Positions 11,538 to 22,150 of a DNA stretch of 64,000 nucleotides are shown here, in pieces. The DNA is from Delphinapterus leucas (Eukaryota > Chordata > Mammalia > Artiodactyla > Monodontidae), in the NCBI RefSeq assembly GCF_002288925.2, contig NW_022097996.1:10238451-10302450 (forward strand), in the 5' to 3' direction. The notes below the pieces were generated by a model. The model made no database searches. It saw only the letters and a list, made by a program, of their open reading frames with translations, and was not told where the DNA came from. Position 1 is the first letter of the stretch, and each line of letters starts with the position of its first letter. The translations under genes were made by a program, and so were the position numbers.

Positions 11538-11873
11538 TTTATTTATTTTTGTCTATGTTGGGTCTTCGTTGCTGCACACGGGCTTTCTCTAGTTGTGATG
11601 AGCGGGAGCTACTCTTTGTTGTGGTGCGCAGGCTTCTCATTGTGGTGGCTTCTCTTGCTGCAGAGCATGGGCTCTAGGCACATGGGCTTTAGTCGTTGTG
11701 GCACACGGGCTCAGTAGTTGTGGCTCTCAGACTCTAGAGCGCAGGCTCAGTAGTTGTGGCACATGGGCTTAGTTGCTCTGCGGCACATGGGATCTTCCTG
11801 GACCAGGGCTCGAACCCGTGTCTCCTGCATTGGCAGGCGGATTCTTAACCACTGCACCACCAGGGAAGTCCCT
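11538..11873 (-). mobile_element. Full-length CHR SINE, long form (antisense), with TSD
   Basis: Complete copy from the A-tail complement (ttatttatttttgtc) to the head complement (caccagggaagtcc). Flanked by a 9-bp TSD 'ctaatttta' at 11529-11537 and 11874-11882. The body contains several 'cagtagttgtggc' modules. Confidence 0.96.
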
Positions 11874-12190
11874 CTAATTTTAAATGACTACCAAATATTA
11901 CACTTTTTGGCTGTACCGTTATTTAATTCTTCCTGTACAGTTGAAAAATTACATTGTCTATTTTTCTCTATTATAAACAACACTGTAAACAATATCATTG
12001 CTTATATAACTTTGTGCCCTTTGTCTATGATTTCTTGAGGATGAGTCCTTCTGGCTTCCCTCTCATGCTCCCCCTCACCCATACACACAAGAGGTATTTT
12101 CTACAAAACTGTGATCTCCTTGGGCTGTTGACCTTTAAGTGGGATTCACAGATTATTAAAGCTAGAGAGACCTTATGGATCTAGTCAAAC

Positions 12191-12818
12191 TGATGCTGAA
12201 AACTCGGCCTCTGTGCCCCAGTGCTGAATTGAATCTTGGAGACAGAGTTTTGGGTGAAGTAGAAAAGAATAGCTTTATTGCTTCACCAGGCAAAGAGGGG
12301 ACACAGCAGGCTCATGCCCTCAAAAACTGTGTGTCCCAACCCAGGGGGATTTGGCAAGAAGTTGTATAGCAGTGCTTCAAGGGCAGGGTTGCTGATAAGG
12401 ATCAGGGTGTGGGCAGGTCCCACATTCCTTTAATCTGGCCTCAGGTGGTCTCCTGATGAGCTTCCATGGTTCTCAAGGTTATCAAACTGTGACCTTCTCT
12501 GGAATGAAGAGTGCTTCATCAAGTAAGTTAACATCTTCCATTTGGTGGGGTTTTAGTTCTGCAGAAGATCTCAAAGATATTGTTATGTGTGTCCCTTGAG
12601 GCAGAACCAGGACCTGCCCCGAGGCTGCACTATTGTTTCTTGACTGTTCCTCCCTTGTCTCTGCATGGCCTCCCTTCCCTGATTAGCAACTGTTTGAACC
12701 TGCCCTTTGGAACTCAGAGAAGGTCACGGAGGCTGAAGCCTGTTTCTTACAAACAAGAAATGGGGGACACAGAAAGGCTTCCGTGCCCAGGAGCCCCACA
12801 AGGTCCTGCTCGGTTTCA
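12191..12818 (-). mobile_element. ERV1-like solo LTR, copy 1 (antisense), 4-bp TSD
   Basis: Bounded by TG...CA and flanked by a 4-bp direct repeat 'aaac' (12187-12190 and 12819-12822), as expected for class I (ERV1) integration. On the minus strand the polyadenylation signal AATAAA (plus-strand tttatt, near 12272) lies about 80 bases before the LTR 3' end. A diverged sister copy lies at 13686-14214 in the same orientation. No gag, pol or env coding sequence lies between them. I cannot name the family. Confidence 0.75.
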
Positions 12819-12831
12819 AAACCTTATCATT

Positions 12832-12945
12832 TTCAGACAAATGGAGGCCAAGAGAGGGGAAGTAATTTTCTCAACTTCAGCCAGGCAGCTGAAAGCAGAT
12901 CAGGGCCCAGAACCCAAGTTTCATTAACTCTGTGCTTTCAGATGA
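12832..12945 (-). repeat. MIR SINE relic (antisense)
   Basis: 'ggccaagagaggggaagtaa' followed by 'cagggcccagaacccaag' matches the complement of the MIR core and 3' region. Ancient mammalian tRNA-derived SINE, inactive. Confidence 0.75.
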
Positions 12946-13680
12946 ATTGATTCCACCCTGTTCAATTGTTGAGTTTTATCTCAGAAAGCACTACACCCTG
13001 TCTAGATGATATCCTTCAGTTTGGTGAAAGTCAACAATCAGAGTAAATGCCCCCAGCATTTTGCCCCAGGGAAACCAGTCCAGTGGAGGCTAAAAGAGAA
13101 AAACTCAAGTCCTGAATTTCTGGAAGACTTAACTTCCTTGCATTTTTGATTAGATGAACTGTGCTGTAGGCAAGATGAATGGTTGCTGCTAAACCATTGT
13201 CTAGAGAAATTGAACTGAGTAGTGGTAATTATTCATGGCAATAAAATGCCCCTTTTATTAGAAAAAAAGGTTTTTGCATTATAAAAATAAGATACGGTCT
13301 TTGAAGCTGAACAATTTGAAGAGTAGGAAGAAAACAGACTCGCTATAGTCATATCACTTAGAGAGGGCCACTGCTAACCTTTTTGGGAACTTACTTCCAG
13401 CTGTTTTGTATTTGTATTTTCTATAATACAAAGTTATAACCGTCAGAGTCTATATAGATTGTTTTTCCTGATACCACAGTATGAACATTATGAAATAACA
13501 TTATTTCATAATATTTATAAATTTAATTTTAAATAAGTGCGTATATTCCATTGTTTTAATGGGCCAGCTTGGCATCCCCCTCTTATTGAACATGTGGTTG
13601 TTTCTACTCTTTCGCTGCATGAGAGAGAGACAGGGACAGAAAAATGTCCTCTAAAGTAGGTATATGGAAATATTGGAAAT
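12946..13680. other. Unique sequence between the paired LTRs
   Basis: Contains no retroviral coding sequence. Part of it (about 13265-13520) is AT-rich and resembles old LINE material, with a local 'gaaataacattatttc' inverted repeat near 13490. Because it holds ordinary old DNA and a MIR, the two flanking LTRs are not the ends of one provirus. Confidence 0.5.
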
Positions 13681-13685
13681 GGTAT

Positions 13686-14214
13686 TGTTGCTGAAAGCTT
13701 GGCCTCTGTGCCCCAGTGCTGAATGGAATCTTGGAGACAGAGTTCTGGGTGAAGTAGAAAAGAATATCTTTATTGCTTCACCAGGCAAAGAGGGGACACA
13801 ACAGGCTCATGCCCTGAAAAACTGTGTCCCCCCACCTGGGAGCATTTGGTGAGGCGTTTTATAGCAATGCTTCTAGGGTGGGGTTGCGGATAAGGATCAG
13901 GGTGTGTGCAGGGCCTGTACTCCTTTAATCTGGCTTCAGGTGATTTCCTGGTGAGCTTTGAGGTTATCAAGCTGTGACCTTCTCTCTGGAACATCTTCCA
14001 TTTGGTGGGAGTTTTAGTTCTGCAGAAGAGCTCAAAGACATTGTTATGTGTATCCCTTGAGGCAGAACCAGGACCCTGCCCCAAGGCTGCACTGTTGTTT
14101 CGTGGCTGCTCCTCCCTTGTCTCTGCATCTCCTCCCTTCCCTGATTAGCAACTGTCTGAAAGGCTTCTGTGCCCAGGAGCCCCACAGCGTCCTGAAATAA
14201 CCTTCGGTATTTCA
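13686..14214 (-). mobile_element. ERV1-like solo LTR, copy 2 (antisense)
   Basis: Aligns with the LTR at 12191-12818 almost throughout ('ggcctctgtgccccagtgct', 'ttgcttcaccaggcaaagag', 'ttgaggcagaaccaggac'). It lacks a block of roughly 78 bases near the 5' end of the LTR (after 'ttagcaactgtctgaa') and smaller blocks present in copy 1. It starts TGTTGCTG and ends TTTCA; I found no matching TSD. Confidence 0.75.
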
Positions 14215-14469
14215 AGGTTAACGCATATTGGTATAGCCCTAGGCTGCACTTCCGTGTAATAGGCAGATAATAACTAGAAATAAGATCATCGGGATAATTC
14301 TAACCTGACAACATTTAAAAAAAAAAGTCTTGAGCACCTGTTTGAAGGAGGAATTCTTAACATACCCATTTACGCTTAATCTAAACACTTTAAAAGTGGT
14401 CATTTTTTCTGTACATCAAATTTGCCAGTTCTCTTAGAGGCTGATAAAGGTCTTCCAGCCCCATTTTGT

Positions 14470-14645
14470 CAAACTGTGCTGTGCATAGGAATTGCCTAGG
14501 AAACGTTAAAATTCAGATTCCTGGGCCCACCTGTAGGAATGTATGTTTCTGGGCTGGAGCGGGACCTGGGAATATGCATTCTTACCCAGCACCCCCCTGG
14601 TGCTTCTGATGCGAGCTGCGCATTACCCCACTCTGAAAAACACTG
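14470..14645. mobile_element. MER5A-like hAT-Charlie MITE relic
   Basis: Shows the MER5A order: 'gtgcataggaattgcctagg', 'attcagattcctgggccca', 'gggaatatgcattcttaccc', 'ggtgcttctgatgcgagctg', ending 'ctctgaaaaacactgtg'. The ends are weakly complementary, as expected of decayed hAT terminal inverted repeats. Old, non-autonomous DNA transposon. Confidence 0.75.
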
Positions 14646-15245
14646 TGATGCTTGTTAATGGAGTAGCTTCCGCCAAGCGGGTAGGGGTGGGCCTCACAGT
14701 TCAATTCCATTCATCACGGAATGTTCCTCTGACATTTCTCTCAGCAGTTAGCAATGAATCAATCAGATTTTTTTCCTCATTTAAATATAACCTATCCTTC
14801 ATTGCAACTCACGTTTTACATCAAGTTTAAGTTGCAAAAGATGCAAAGATTGCTGACTGCTTCCTTTGTGGTAGGTATAAATTTAACATTATTTTCTTTA
14901 AATTTTAGTTTATTAAAAGGGGAGGATTAGACCCTTCACTTCACAAAGTCAGCCATAATCTCCCTTGCATCAAACTCTCCTCCAGCAACGGTGATGCTTT
15001 GACTAGGTTTGTGTTACAGTGGCGCATAAAGTGAACGTTATGCCACTCAGAGGCCCCAGATGATGTAAGAATGACAGACTTGTGGTTGAGGACAACAGAG
15101 CAATGTAGGGCAGCAGCCGAGTCCAAAATAGACTTGTCCATCTTACTGAAGTCGTAGCAGTGAGGGACATGAAATTTAACCTCTGGGCCTTCCTTACTAA
15201 CATATATGGCAACCTGGGCTAAAAGCAAGGTCTGCTAAGAAAAAT
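14646..15245. other. Unique sequence, no gene identified
   Basis: Two overlapping minus-strand frames of 69 and 95 codons (14941-15228) occupy the same DNA in different frames, with no family resemblance. No repeat recognised. Confidence 0.45.
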
Positions 15246-16315
15246 GGACTCATAATTAAAAGACAGTCTCATTTAAAAACGGGCAGAGGACTTGAATAGA
15301 TATTTTTCAAAGAAGATATACAGATGGCCAGTAAGAACATGAAAAGACACTCACCATCATTAGTCTTTAGGGAAATGAAGATCAAAACCACAGTAAGATA
15401 CCATTTTATACCCACCTAAATGGCTCTCACAGCCGTCATCACCATCAAGGAAATTAACAGGTTTTGGTGCGGATGTGTGGAAATTGGAACCCATTGCTGG
15501 TGGGAATGTTAAATGGCACAGCCACTATGCAAAATGGTTTGGCAGCTCCTCAAAAAGCTCAACATAGAGTTACCATATAATCCAGAAATTCCACTCTAGG
15601 GCTATACCCAAAAGAATCGAAAATGGAGACTCAGATATTTGTTCATCAGTGTTCATGGCAGCTTACAATAGTCAAAAGACGGAAACAACTCAAGTGTCTA
15701 CCAAAAGATGACTGGATAAACAAAACATGTTCTATACATACAATTTAATGTTATTCAGTCATAAAAAGGAATGATGGGACTTCCCTGATGGCACAGTGGT
15801 TAAGACTCCGCACTCCCAATGCAGGGGGCCTGGGTGTGATCCCTGGTCAGGGAACTAGATCCCACACTCATGCCGCAACTAAGAGTTTGCATGCCACAAC
15901 TACAGAGCCCACCTGCTGCAACTAAGACCCGGCACAACCAAATAAATAATAAGTATTAAAAAAAAAAATGAAGTACTGAGACATGCTACAACGAGGATGG
16001 ACCTCCAAAACATAATGCTAAGTGAAAGAATCCAGTAATGAAAGACCACATATTATATTATTTCATTTATGCAAAATTCCAGAATAATCAAATCTGTAGA
16101 GACAGAAAAGTAGGTTAGCGATTGCTTAGTGCTGACGCGGATGCGAGCATAGAAGGGTGATTGCTAAGGTACAGGATTTCTGTTTGTGAAGATGAAAACG
16201 TTCCAAAATTGATTGTGGTGATGTTTGCACAATTCTGTGCATATACTAGAAACCATTGAATTGACCGCTTTAAATGGGTGAATTGTATGGTGTGTGAATT
16301 TCATCTCAAACTGTT
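15246..16315 (+). mobile_element. Old L1M 3' end (sense), interrupted by a SINE
   Basis: Starts in ORF2 C-terminal sequence ('gggcagaggacttgaataga'), continues through 'caaaaccacagtaagatacc' and 'aacataatgctaagtgaaag', and ends in a 3' UTR ('gaattgtatggtgtgtgaat'). No long frame survives. A CHR/Bov-tA-like SINE is inserted at 15776-15968, duplicating 'aatga'. Confidence 0.9.
15776..15968 (+). mobile_element. tRNA-Glu SINE, older short form (sense)
   Basis: Head 'gggacttccctgatggcaca', B-box-like 'gtgatccctggtcaggg', a short body of 'gcaactaag' modules and the tail 'aaataaataataag' plus A-run. Inserted into L1 DNA with the 5-bp repeat 'aatga' at both sides (15770-15774 and 15966-15970). Confidence 0.9.
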
Positions 16316-17326
16316 TAGCTTACATTCCAGATTCAGAAGGATTAAAAAAAATTCAGGTTAATTATTGACGTGGAACTCTGTTTATAATTTTCGAAAAAGT
16401 AACAACAGGATACTTGAAGAAAACGAAACATAAAAAGCTGTGTATTAGTGCACAACTTGCTATCTGAGAAATGTACCAGCTGGCGTTACATTGTAATTTG
16501 CTCATTAATATTAATATGACGATAATGATGAAAATTGGAAATGTTTTCTTTTGCATTTTGGCTAAACATACATACTCAGGAGAAGTTTTTCAGATCTTTT
16601 CAGTATACCTATGTGCCCATGAGAGCGTATCTTCTTGTGTGCATAATTTATGTGTAACCTGAGATGCACACACATACATGCAAATGAATTTGACCCTGTG
16701 CATGTTTTAGTTATCCTCATGCATAGATCTGTACAAATTGCTGGTCAGATCCTTTTTTATTCCTTCATGGCCGCACTTGTTCTCTTCACTTGCATTGTGT
16801 GAATAATGCCCTTGGCTATGTGAATTATCCTTGTCTGACCCTGTCAAGTGCTATGACCACTGGTCCTAGGGGTCCATGGAGACATGAGCAACCGATGGGC
16901 CTTGCACAGAGCCTTCTTATGCACAGCATCTAATTCCTCCTGGTTCCAGCTTCTGTTTCCCTAATGTCTTTCACAATCTAGCCAATCCACTTGTTAATTC
17001 AACCAAGGAAATGGTGATAAAAGTTTACATCCTGAGACTAAGAATGGAGTCTATCAGAATGGGGAAGAACAAGGGGAAAATATGAGGAGGAAACCAATTT
17101 AAAAAAAAAAAAATTACTGTGCCACACCTTGATGGTTTGGTTTAAAAAGTCAGGACAGAATACTCGTATCCCAACAGGTCCAAGAGAGAATGTGTTGAGA
17201 ACCCACGCCTCCTGGCCTGAAGGGTTTGTGTGGTCATTCATGTGGCTGTTTATAGTAGGGATAGTCATTGTTTTTAACATAACCTTGAGTTTTAATTTAT
17301 TCTTAAAATCTTTCCTCTTATGATTT
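16316..17326. other. Unique sequence, no gene identified
   Basis: AT-rich in its first half, mixed afterwards. Open frames are under 81 codons with no family resemblance. An A-run lies at about 17099-17112. Confidence 0.45.
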
Positions 17327-19185
17327 TTAAATAGACTTAAGTTTTAAGAGCAGTTTTAGGTTCATAACAGAATTGAACAGAAAGTACAGAGACTGCCCAT
17401 ATGCCCCCAGCCCCACGTATAGCTTCCCCCACTACCAACATCCCTCCCCAGAGTGGTCTACTTGTTACAATTGATGAATCTCATGGTGAACATCATTATC
17501 ACCCAGAGTCTGTAGTTTACATTAGGGTTCACTCTTTTGTTGTCCGTTCTAAGGGTTCGGACAAATGTATAATGACATGTATAGATCATTGCAGTATCAT
17601 GCAGCTTAGTTTCACTGCCCTAAAAGTCCCCTGTGTTCCACCTATTCATCCCTCCTCCCTCCTAATTCCTGACCACCACTGATCTTTTTAATTGTTAATA
17701 GTTTTGCCTTTTCCAGAATTTCCTATAGTTGGAATCATACAATATGTAGCCTTTTCAGATTGCCTTCTTTCACTTAGTAGTATGCATTTAAGGTTCCTCC
17801 ACATCTTTTCCTTTCTTTGTAGTGCTGAATAATATTCTATTTTCTGAATGAACCAGAGTTTATTTATCTATTCACCTACTACAGGACATCTTGGTTGCTT
17901 CCAAGTTTTGGCAATAATGAATAAAGCTGCTATAAACATTTATGTCTAGTTTTTTTGTGTGGACGTAAGTTTTCAACTTCTTTGAGTAAATATCAAAGGA
18001 GCACGATTGCTGGATTGTATGGTAAGAGGACGCTTAGTTTTGTAAGCATTGTAGCTGTCTTCCAAAGTGGCTGGTGCATTCTGCATTCCCACCAGCAACG
18101 AATGAGAGAGTTCCTGTCACTCTACATCCTCACCAGCATTTGGTGTTGGTGTTCCAGATCTTGGTCATTTCAGTAGCTGTATAGTGGTATCTCGTTGTTG
18201 TTTTTTTAAATTTAATTTTAACATCTTTATTGGAGTATAATTGCTGTACATTGTTGTGTTAGTTTCTGCTGTATAACAAAGTGAATCAGCTATATGTATA
18301 CATATATCCCCATATCCCCTCCCTCTTGCGTCTCCCTCCCACCCTCCCTATCCCACCCCTCTAGGTGGTCACAAAGCACCGAGCTGATCTCCCTGTGCTA
18401 TGCGGCTGCTTCCCACTAGCTATCTATTCTACATTTGGCAGTGTATATATGACCATGCCACTCTCTCACTTCATCCCATCCTACCCTTCCCCCTCCCCGT
18501 GTCCTCAAGTCCATTCTCTACGTCTGCGTCTTTATTCCTGTCCTGCCCCTAGGTTCATCAGTACCATTTTTTTTTTAGATTCCATATATATGTGTTAGCA
18601 TACGGTATTTGTCTTTCTCTTTCTGACTTACTTTACTCTGTATGACAGATTCTAGGTCCATCCACCTCACTACAAATAACTGTTTCTTTTCTTGTTGTTT
18701 TAATTTCAATTCCCGAGTGACATGATGTTGAGCATCTTCTCATGTACTTATTTGCCATTTGTATATCTTCTTTGGTGAGGTGTCTGCTCATTGCTTTTGC
18801 CCTATTCCTAATTGTTTGCTTTTTTTGTTTTTCTTATTGTTGAGTTTTAAGAGTTCTTTGTACACTTTGGAGAACAGCCCTTCATCAGATGTGTCTTTTG
18901 CAAATATTTTCTCCCAGGCTGTGGCTCGTCTTCTCATTCTTTTGTTAGTGTCTTTTCCAGAGCAGAAGTTTTTAATTTTAAAGAATTCCAGCTTATCAAT
19001 TCTTTCTTGTATGCATTGTGGCTTTGGTATCATATCCAAAAAGTCATCGCATACCCGAAGTCTGTAGGTTTTCTTCTGGAGTTTGTAATTTTGTATTTCA
19101 CATTTAGGTCTCTGATCCGTTTTAAGTTAATTTTGGGGAAGGGTTTAAGGTCTTTGTTTAGCTTTTTTGCGTGTGAATTACTGAG
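17327..19185 (-). mobile_element. Old L1 (L1M-like) 3' portion, antisense, interrupted by a younger L1
   Basis: Begins with the complement of an L1M 3' end ('gttttaagagcagttttagg'), runs through the 3' UTR and into ORF2 C-terminal DNA ('attgctggattgtatggtaa', 'ctcaccagcatttggtgttg'). It resumes after the insertion at 18701 ('cccgagtgacatgatgttga') up to about 19185. The minus-strand frame 18788-19039 (IPKPQCIQERIDKLEFFKI ... ATAWEKIFAKDTSDEGLFSKVYK) is its ORF2 remnant. Confidence 0.88.
18205..18691 (-). mobile_element. Younger L1 3' end inserted in an older L1 (antisense)
   Basis: The 3' UTR complement 'tttattggagtataattgct', 'ctccctcttgcgtctccctc', 'gagctgatctccctgtgcta' matches the young L1 at 29251 in the same window. 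Flanked by 'ttgttgtttt' near 18195-18204 and 18692-18701, a TSD inside the older L1. Heavily 5'-truncated (under 500 bp), with no ORF left. Confidence 0.92.
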
Positions 19186-20223
19186 CATTTATTAGAAAAA
19201 ATTTCATATGTTTTAAAGGAGTATTTCGTTTCCCTTCCATGTGGGCCTTTTCAATGTTACATCATTTAGAATCATTCCTAAACAGTTTTTAAACACAGAG
19301 AAAGCTTTTTCAGAGTCTCAGTAAGGGACATGAATTTCTTGCTTATCATTTAGAAGCAGTGTGGACCTCAGCCAAGTACAGATTTGTTCTCTTGTTGATC
19401 TGATTTTCTTTCCTTTTTCAACTTGGTTAGTAGGCAGGCAAGGCAGGGCATTTATCAGTGCCAGCCAGTTCCAGGTAAACATTGAGTAGGGGAAAAGGTT
19501 ACTGCTGGTTTTGGTTTAGCAGGCAGCGGCAGTTGTTGTATAGGGCTAAGAGCACAGAAACGGATCCTAAGTGGTCTCTGGAAGGGAAAACACAAAGCAG
19601 AAGCTACGGAGTAGGGCAGGAGGGGGCAGTGGTGATTCAGTGCTTTATGACTCCTTTTCTGAGTCACCACAGAAAGTTTTCTCAAAGAGATGGTGATTGT
19701 TTGGGGAATGGCACCAGGAAAGCCAAGCCGAGCCCAGTTCTGCAAAGTGAACAAACTGCAGGGAAGGTGGGCCAAGCTGGGGCCCTGTTTCCTCAGGGGG
19801 TGGGGCTGGGGTGAATGAGACTCCAGCAGACAGACACGCGGGGCGTCTCCCATGGCGCATCCAGGCGCTGGTGGAAGGGGCAGTGGTCACGGCAAACACT
19901 GAAGTTCACACTTCCACTTTTCTCCATGTCTGGGTTTTTCTCCCAGGCTAATTCCTCCATCTTTCCCCTCTCTTTGCCCCTGCCGACCCCCACTCCATTT
20001 CTCACTCAGAGCCTTTCCTTGTTCTGGACTGTGGTTTTCACTGAGCCCGGCAGTGCGCCAAACCAGATTATTGAGTGTCTGCGCCGAGCCCAGACACTGG
20101 ACCAGTACTGGGCCTTGGGGAAGATAGAAGCAGAGGTACAGCAATGTACAAGACAGTAGAGTTACAGAGAGCTGGGAGGGGAGGTGCATGATGTGTCAAT
20201 ACCACCATTTGGAATTCAGGATC
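19186..20223. other. Unique sequence, no gene identified
   Basis: The GC-richer part (19440-20160) carries overlapping frames of 80-132 codons on both strands; none shows a domain or splice-like structure. No repeat recognised. Confidence 0.45.
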
Positions 20224-20400
20224 ATTTTTTTCAGAGTATGGTAAAAAAAAACACATAATATCCGATTTACCATCTTAATCATGTTTAAGTGTACAGTTCA
20301 GTGGTGTTAAGTATATTCTCATTTTGTGCAACAGATCTCTAAAACTTGCAACACTGAAATACTACACTGATTAGATACTAATTGCCCCAACATTAGAATA
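20224..20400 (-). mobile_element. Old L1M 3' UTR fragment (antisense)
   Basis: 'gatttaccatcttaatcatg', 'ttaagtgtacagttcagtgg' and 'ttgtgcaacagatctctaaa' match the known L1MB/L1MC-type 3' UTR complement. The right end is cut by a later L1 insertion at about 20408. Confidence 0.75.
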
Positions 20401-20407
20401 CTTTTTA

Positions 20408-20626
20408 TTTTTTTATTTTTAAATTAATTTGTATTGGAGTATGGTTGATTTACAATGTTGTATTCGTTTCTGCTATATGGCAAAGTGAATCAGTTATACA
20501 TATGCATATCTCCACTCTTTTGTAGATTCTTTTCCCATGTAGGTCATTACGGAGTATGGAGCAGACTTCCCTGTGCTCTACGGTAATTTCTTGTTAGTTA
20601 TCTATTTTATATATAGTAGTGTGCAC
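20408..20626 (-). mobile_element. Short L1 3' end (antisense) with 13-bp TSD
   Basis: Complement of an L1 3' UTR ('tattggagtatggttgattt', 'gcaaagtgaatcagttatac'). The direct repeat 'agaatacttttta' flanks it at 20395-20407 and 20627-20639. Only about 220 bp were copied. Confidence 0.93.
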
Positions 20627-20734
20627 AGAATACTTTTTAATATCTATGTCTTGATAACCACAGTGTCAGAAAACAAATGATTAAAACTTTCATCTTGAAA
20701 AACATCAAGCATATATATTTATCTGCTTGAGCAT

Positions 20735-20885
20735 ATCCTGAATATCTCCGGAAAGATGAGTGGCTGCCTTTGGGAGAGGAAGGGACAGGCTAGTAAGGGA
20801 GACATTTTTCATGATATATTTTTTGTGCCTTTGGAATTTTGTGCCATGTGTATATATCCTAGTAGAAAAAGTAAGAAAACAAAAA
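20735..20885 (+). mobile_element. Old L1M-like 3' end fragment
   Basis: 'gagtggctgcctttgggaga' and 'ggaattttgtgccatgtgta' resemble the terminal part of old L1M 3' ends, where this tract precedes the A-rich tail ('aagtaagaaaacaaaaaag'). Confidence 0.6.
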
Positions 20886-21514
20886 AGATCAGGTCGTGTG
20901 TGCCACAGACCACACACCACCAATCCCTGAGCAAAAGCTAGGCTCAGGGAGAGGTGGAGAGAAGGGGAAAGGGTGAGGGTTAAGGATGTCTATTAATATT
21001 TCTTGGTTATTAAAAGTGAAATACAATAAGATAAAAAAACAAAAAGCAAAACCAATAACCTGTTTATATTTAGATATGACTGTTTGGATCCTGCCACCTC
21101 AAAACGTCTTCCACACCAGAATGGCCCCGTCACATCAGCGATGTCAGGACATCGTACTTGGCAGTACACCCCAAGATATAAGGTACCATTGGCACTGCTC
21201 AGCAGGGGCACTGACAACAGCAGAGGCAGCAGGGACCACGGCGGGCTACGACGGCCTCAAAGATGGGATGGAAGGAGGGCGCCTGCAGTTGTGCCTGGGA
21301 GGACGGGTCAGGAGGGCAGAAAGGATGGAGGGGGACCTAGGAGACAGGAGAGGGAAAGTACCAGACATATTTAGCCAAGGGAAAGGCAGGAGTCTCGCTG
21401 ACATGAGTACAGCAGAGAGAGTGAGGTGGGGGCCACTCTGTGGGAGATGTGGTTTGGTCAACACGCTGTAGACAGTGGTGGTGGGGGGCCTTATGTCATC
21501 CTAATGCTCCACAC
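20886..21514. other. Unique sequence, no gene identified
   Basis: A 161-codon plus-strand frame (20986-21471) shares its DNA with another plus frame and two minus frames and shows no domain; treated as chance. Confidence 0.45.
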
Positions 21515-21705
21515 ACCTAGCTGTGTGTTCCTGGGTGGGCTGCTTAACCTCTCTGTGCCTGAAGTTTTCTCATCTGTAAACTCAGAATAACAAAATGAAG
21601 ATTGCTGTGGTTATTGAATGAATGGATATATGTCAAGATCTTAGAACAGAACCTGGCACATAGTATGTGCTTAGTAAATGTTGGCTATTGTTATTTTTAC
21701 TTTTA
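21515..21705 (+). repeat. MIR SINE relic (sense)
   Basis: Near-complete MIR: 'tagctgtgtgttcctgggtg', 'ttaacctctctgtgcctgaa', 'ttttctcatctgtaaactc', 'gaacctggcacatagtatgt', 'aaatgttggctattgttatt'. Ancient, inactive. Confidence 0.9.
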
Positions 21706-22150
21706 TTATGGGAAGATTAATCTGTTAGATCAGATTAAAGGACAGAGAAAATGGAGGCAGGTAGATACATTAGGAGCAGAGGTAGTGTGAACCAAAAAAA
21801 AAAAAAAAAAGAGGTAGTATGAACCTAAAGAATGGTCGAGGCAGTGAAAATTCAGATGAATGCTAGAGAAAAGTTGAGGAAAGAACTCAGTAGTTGGCTA
21901 CATCTGCAGTGGTGGGTGGGGGAAGGCAAGAGAGTGGGCAAAGTCCAAAGTGACCATGAACTTGAGTTTGGACTTGGGAGGCCATTGAAGCCATTAGTAG
22001 AAACAGAAGTCAGGCAGGGCAGCTGTTCTGTGGGGATGGAGGAACTCTAGCTTAATTTTAGATGACTTTGAGGTGACAGTGGGCCATTACAGTAGAAATG
22101 TCAAGTATGCAATCGGAAACGGTTGACTGGAGCCCATGAAGAGGGGACTC
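21706..22150. repeat. Probable interspersed repeat, family not identified
   Basis: Text such as 'gaggtgacagtgggccatta' and 'gtcaagtatgcaatcggaaa' resembles a dispersed mammalian repeat also suggested at 50480-51010, but I cannot name it. An A-run lies at 21794-21810, with 'gaggtagt' on both sides of it (21778 and 21811). Confidence 0.3.

Noticed and set aside
12191..14214. LTR pair read as one provirus
   Set aside because: No gag, pol, env or primer-binding site between them; the interval holds a MIR and unique DNA; only copy 1 has a TSD.
19815..20189. Overlapping frames of about 100-114 codons on both strands
   Set aside because: GC-richer DNA with fewer stops; no domain, and frames conflict.
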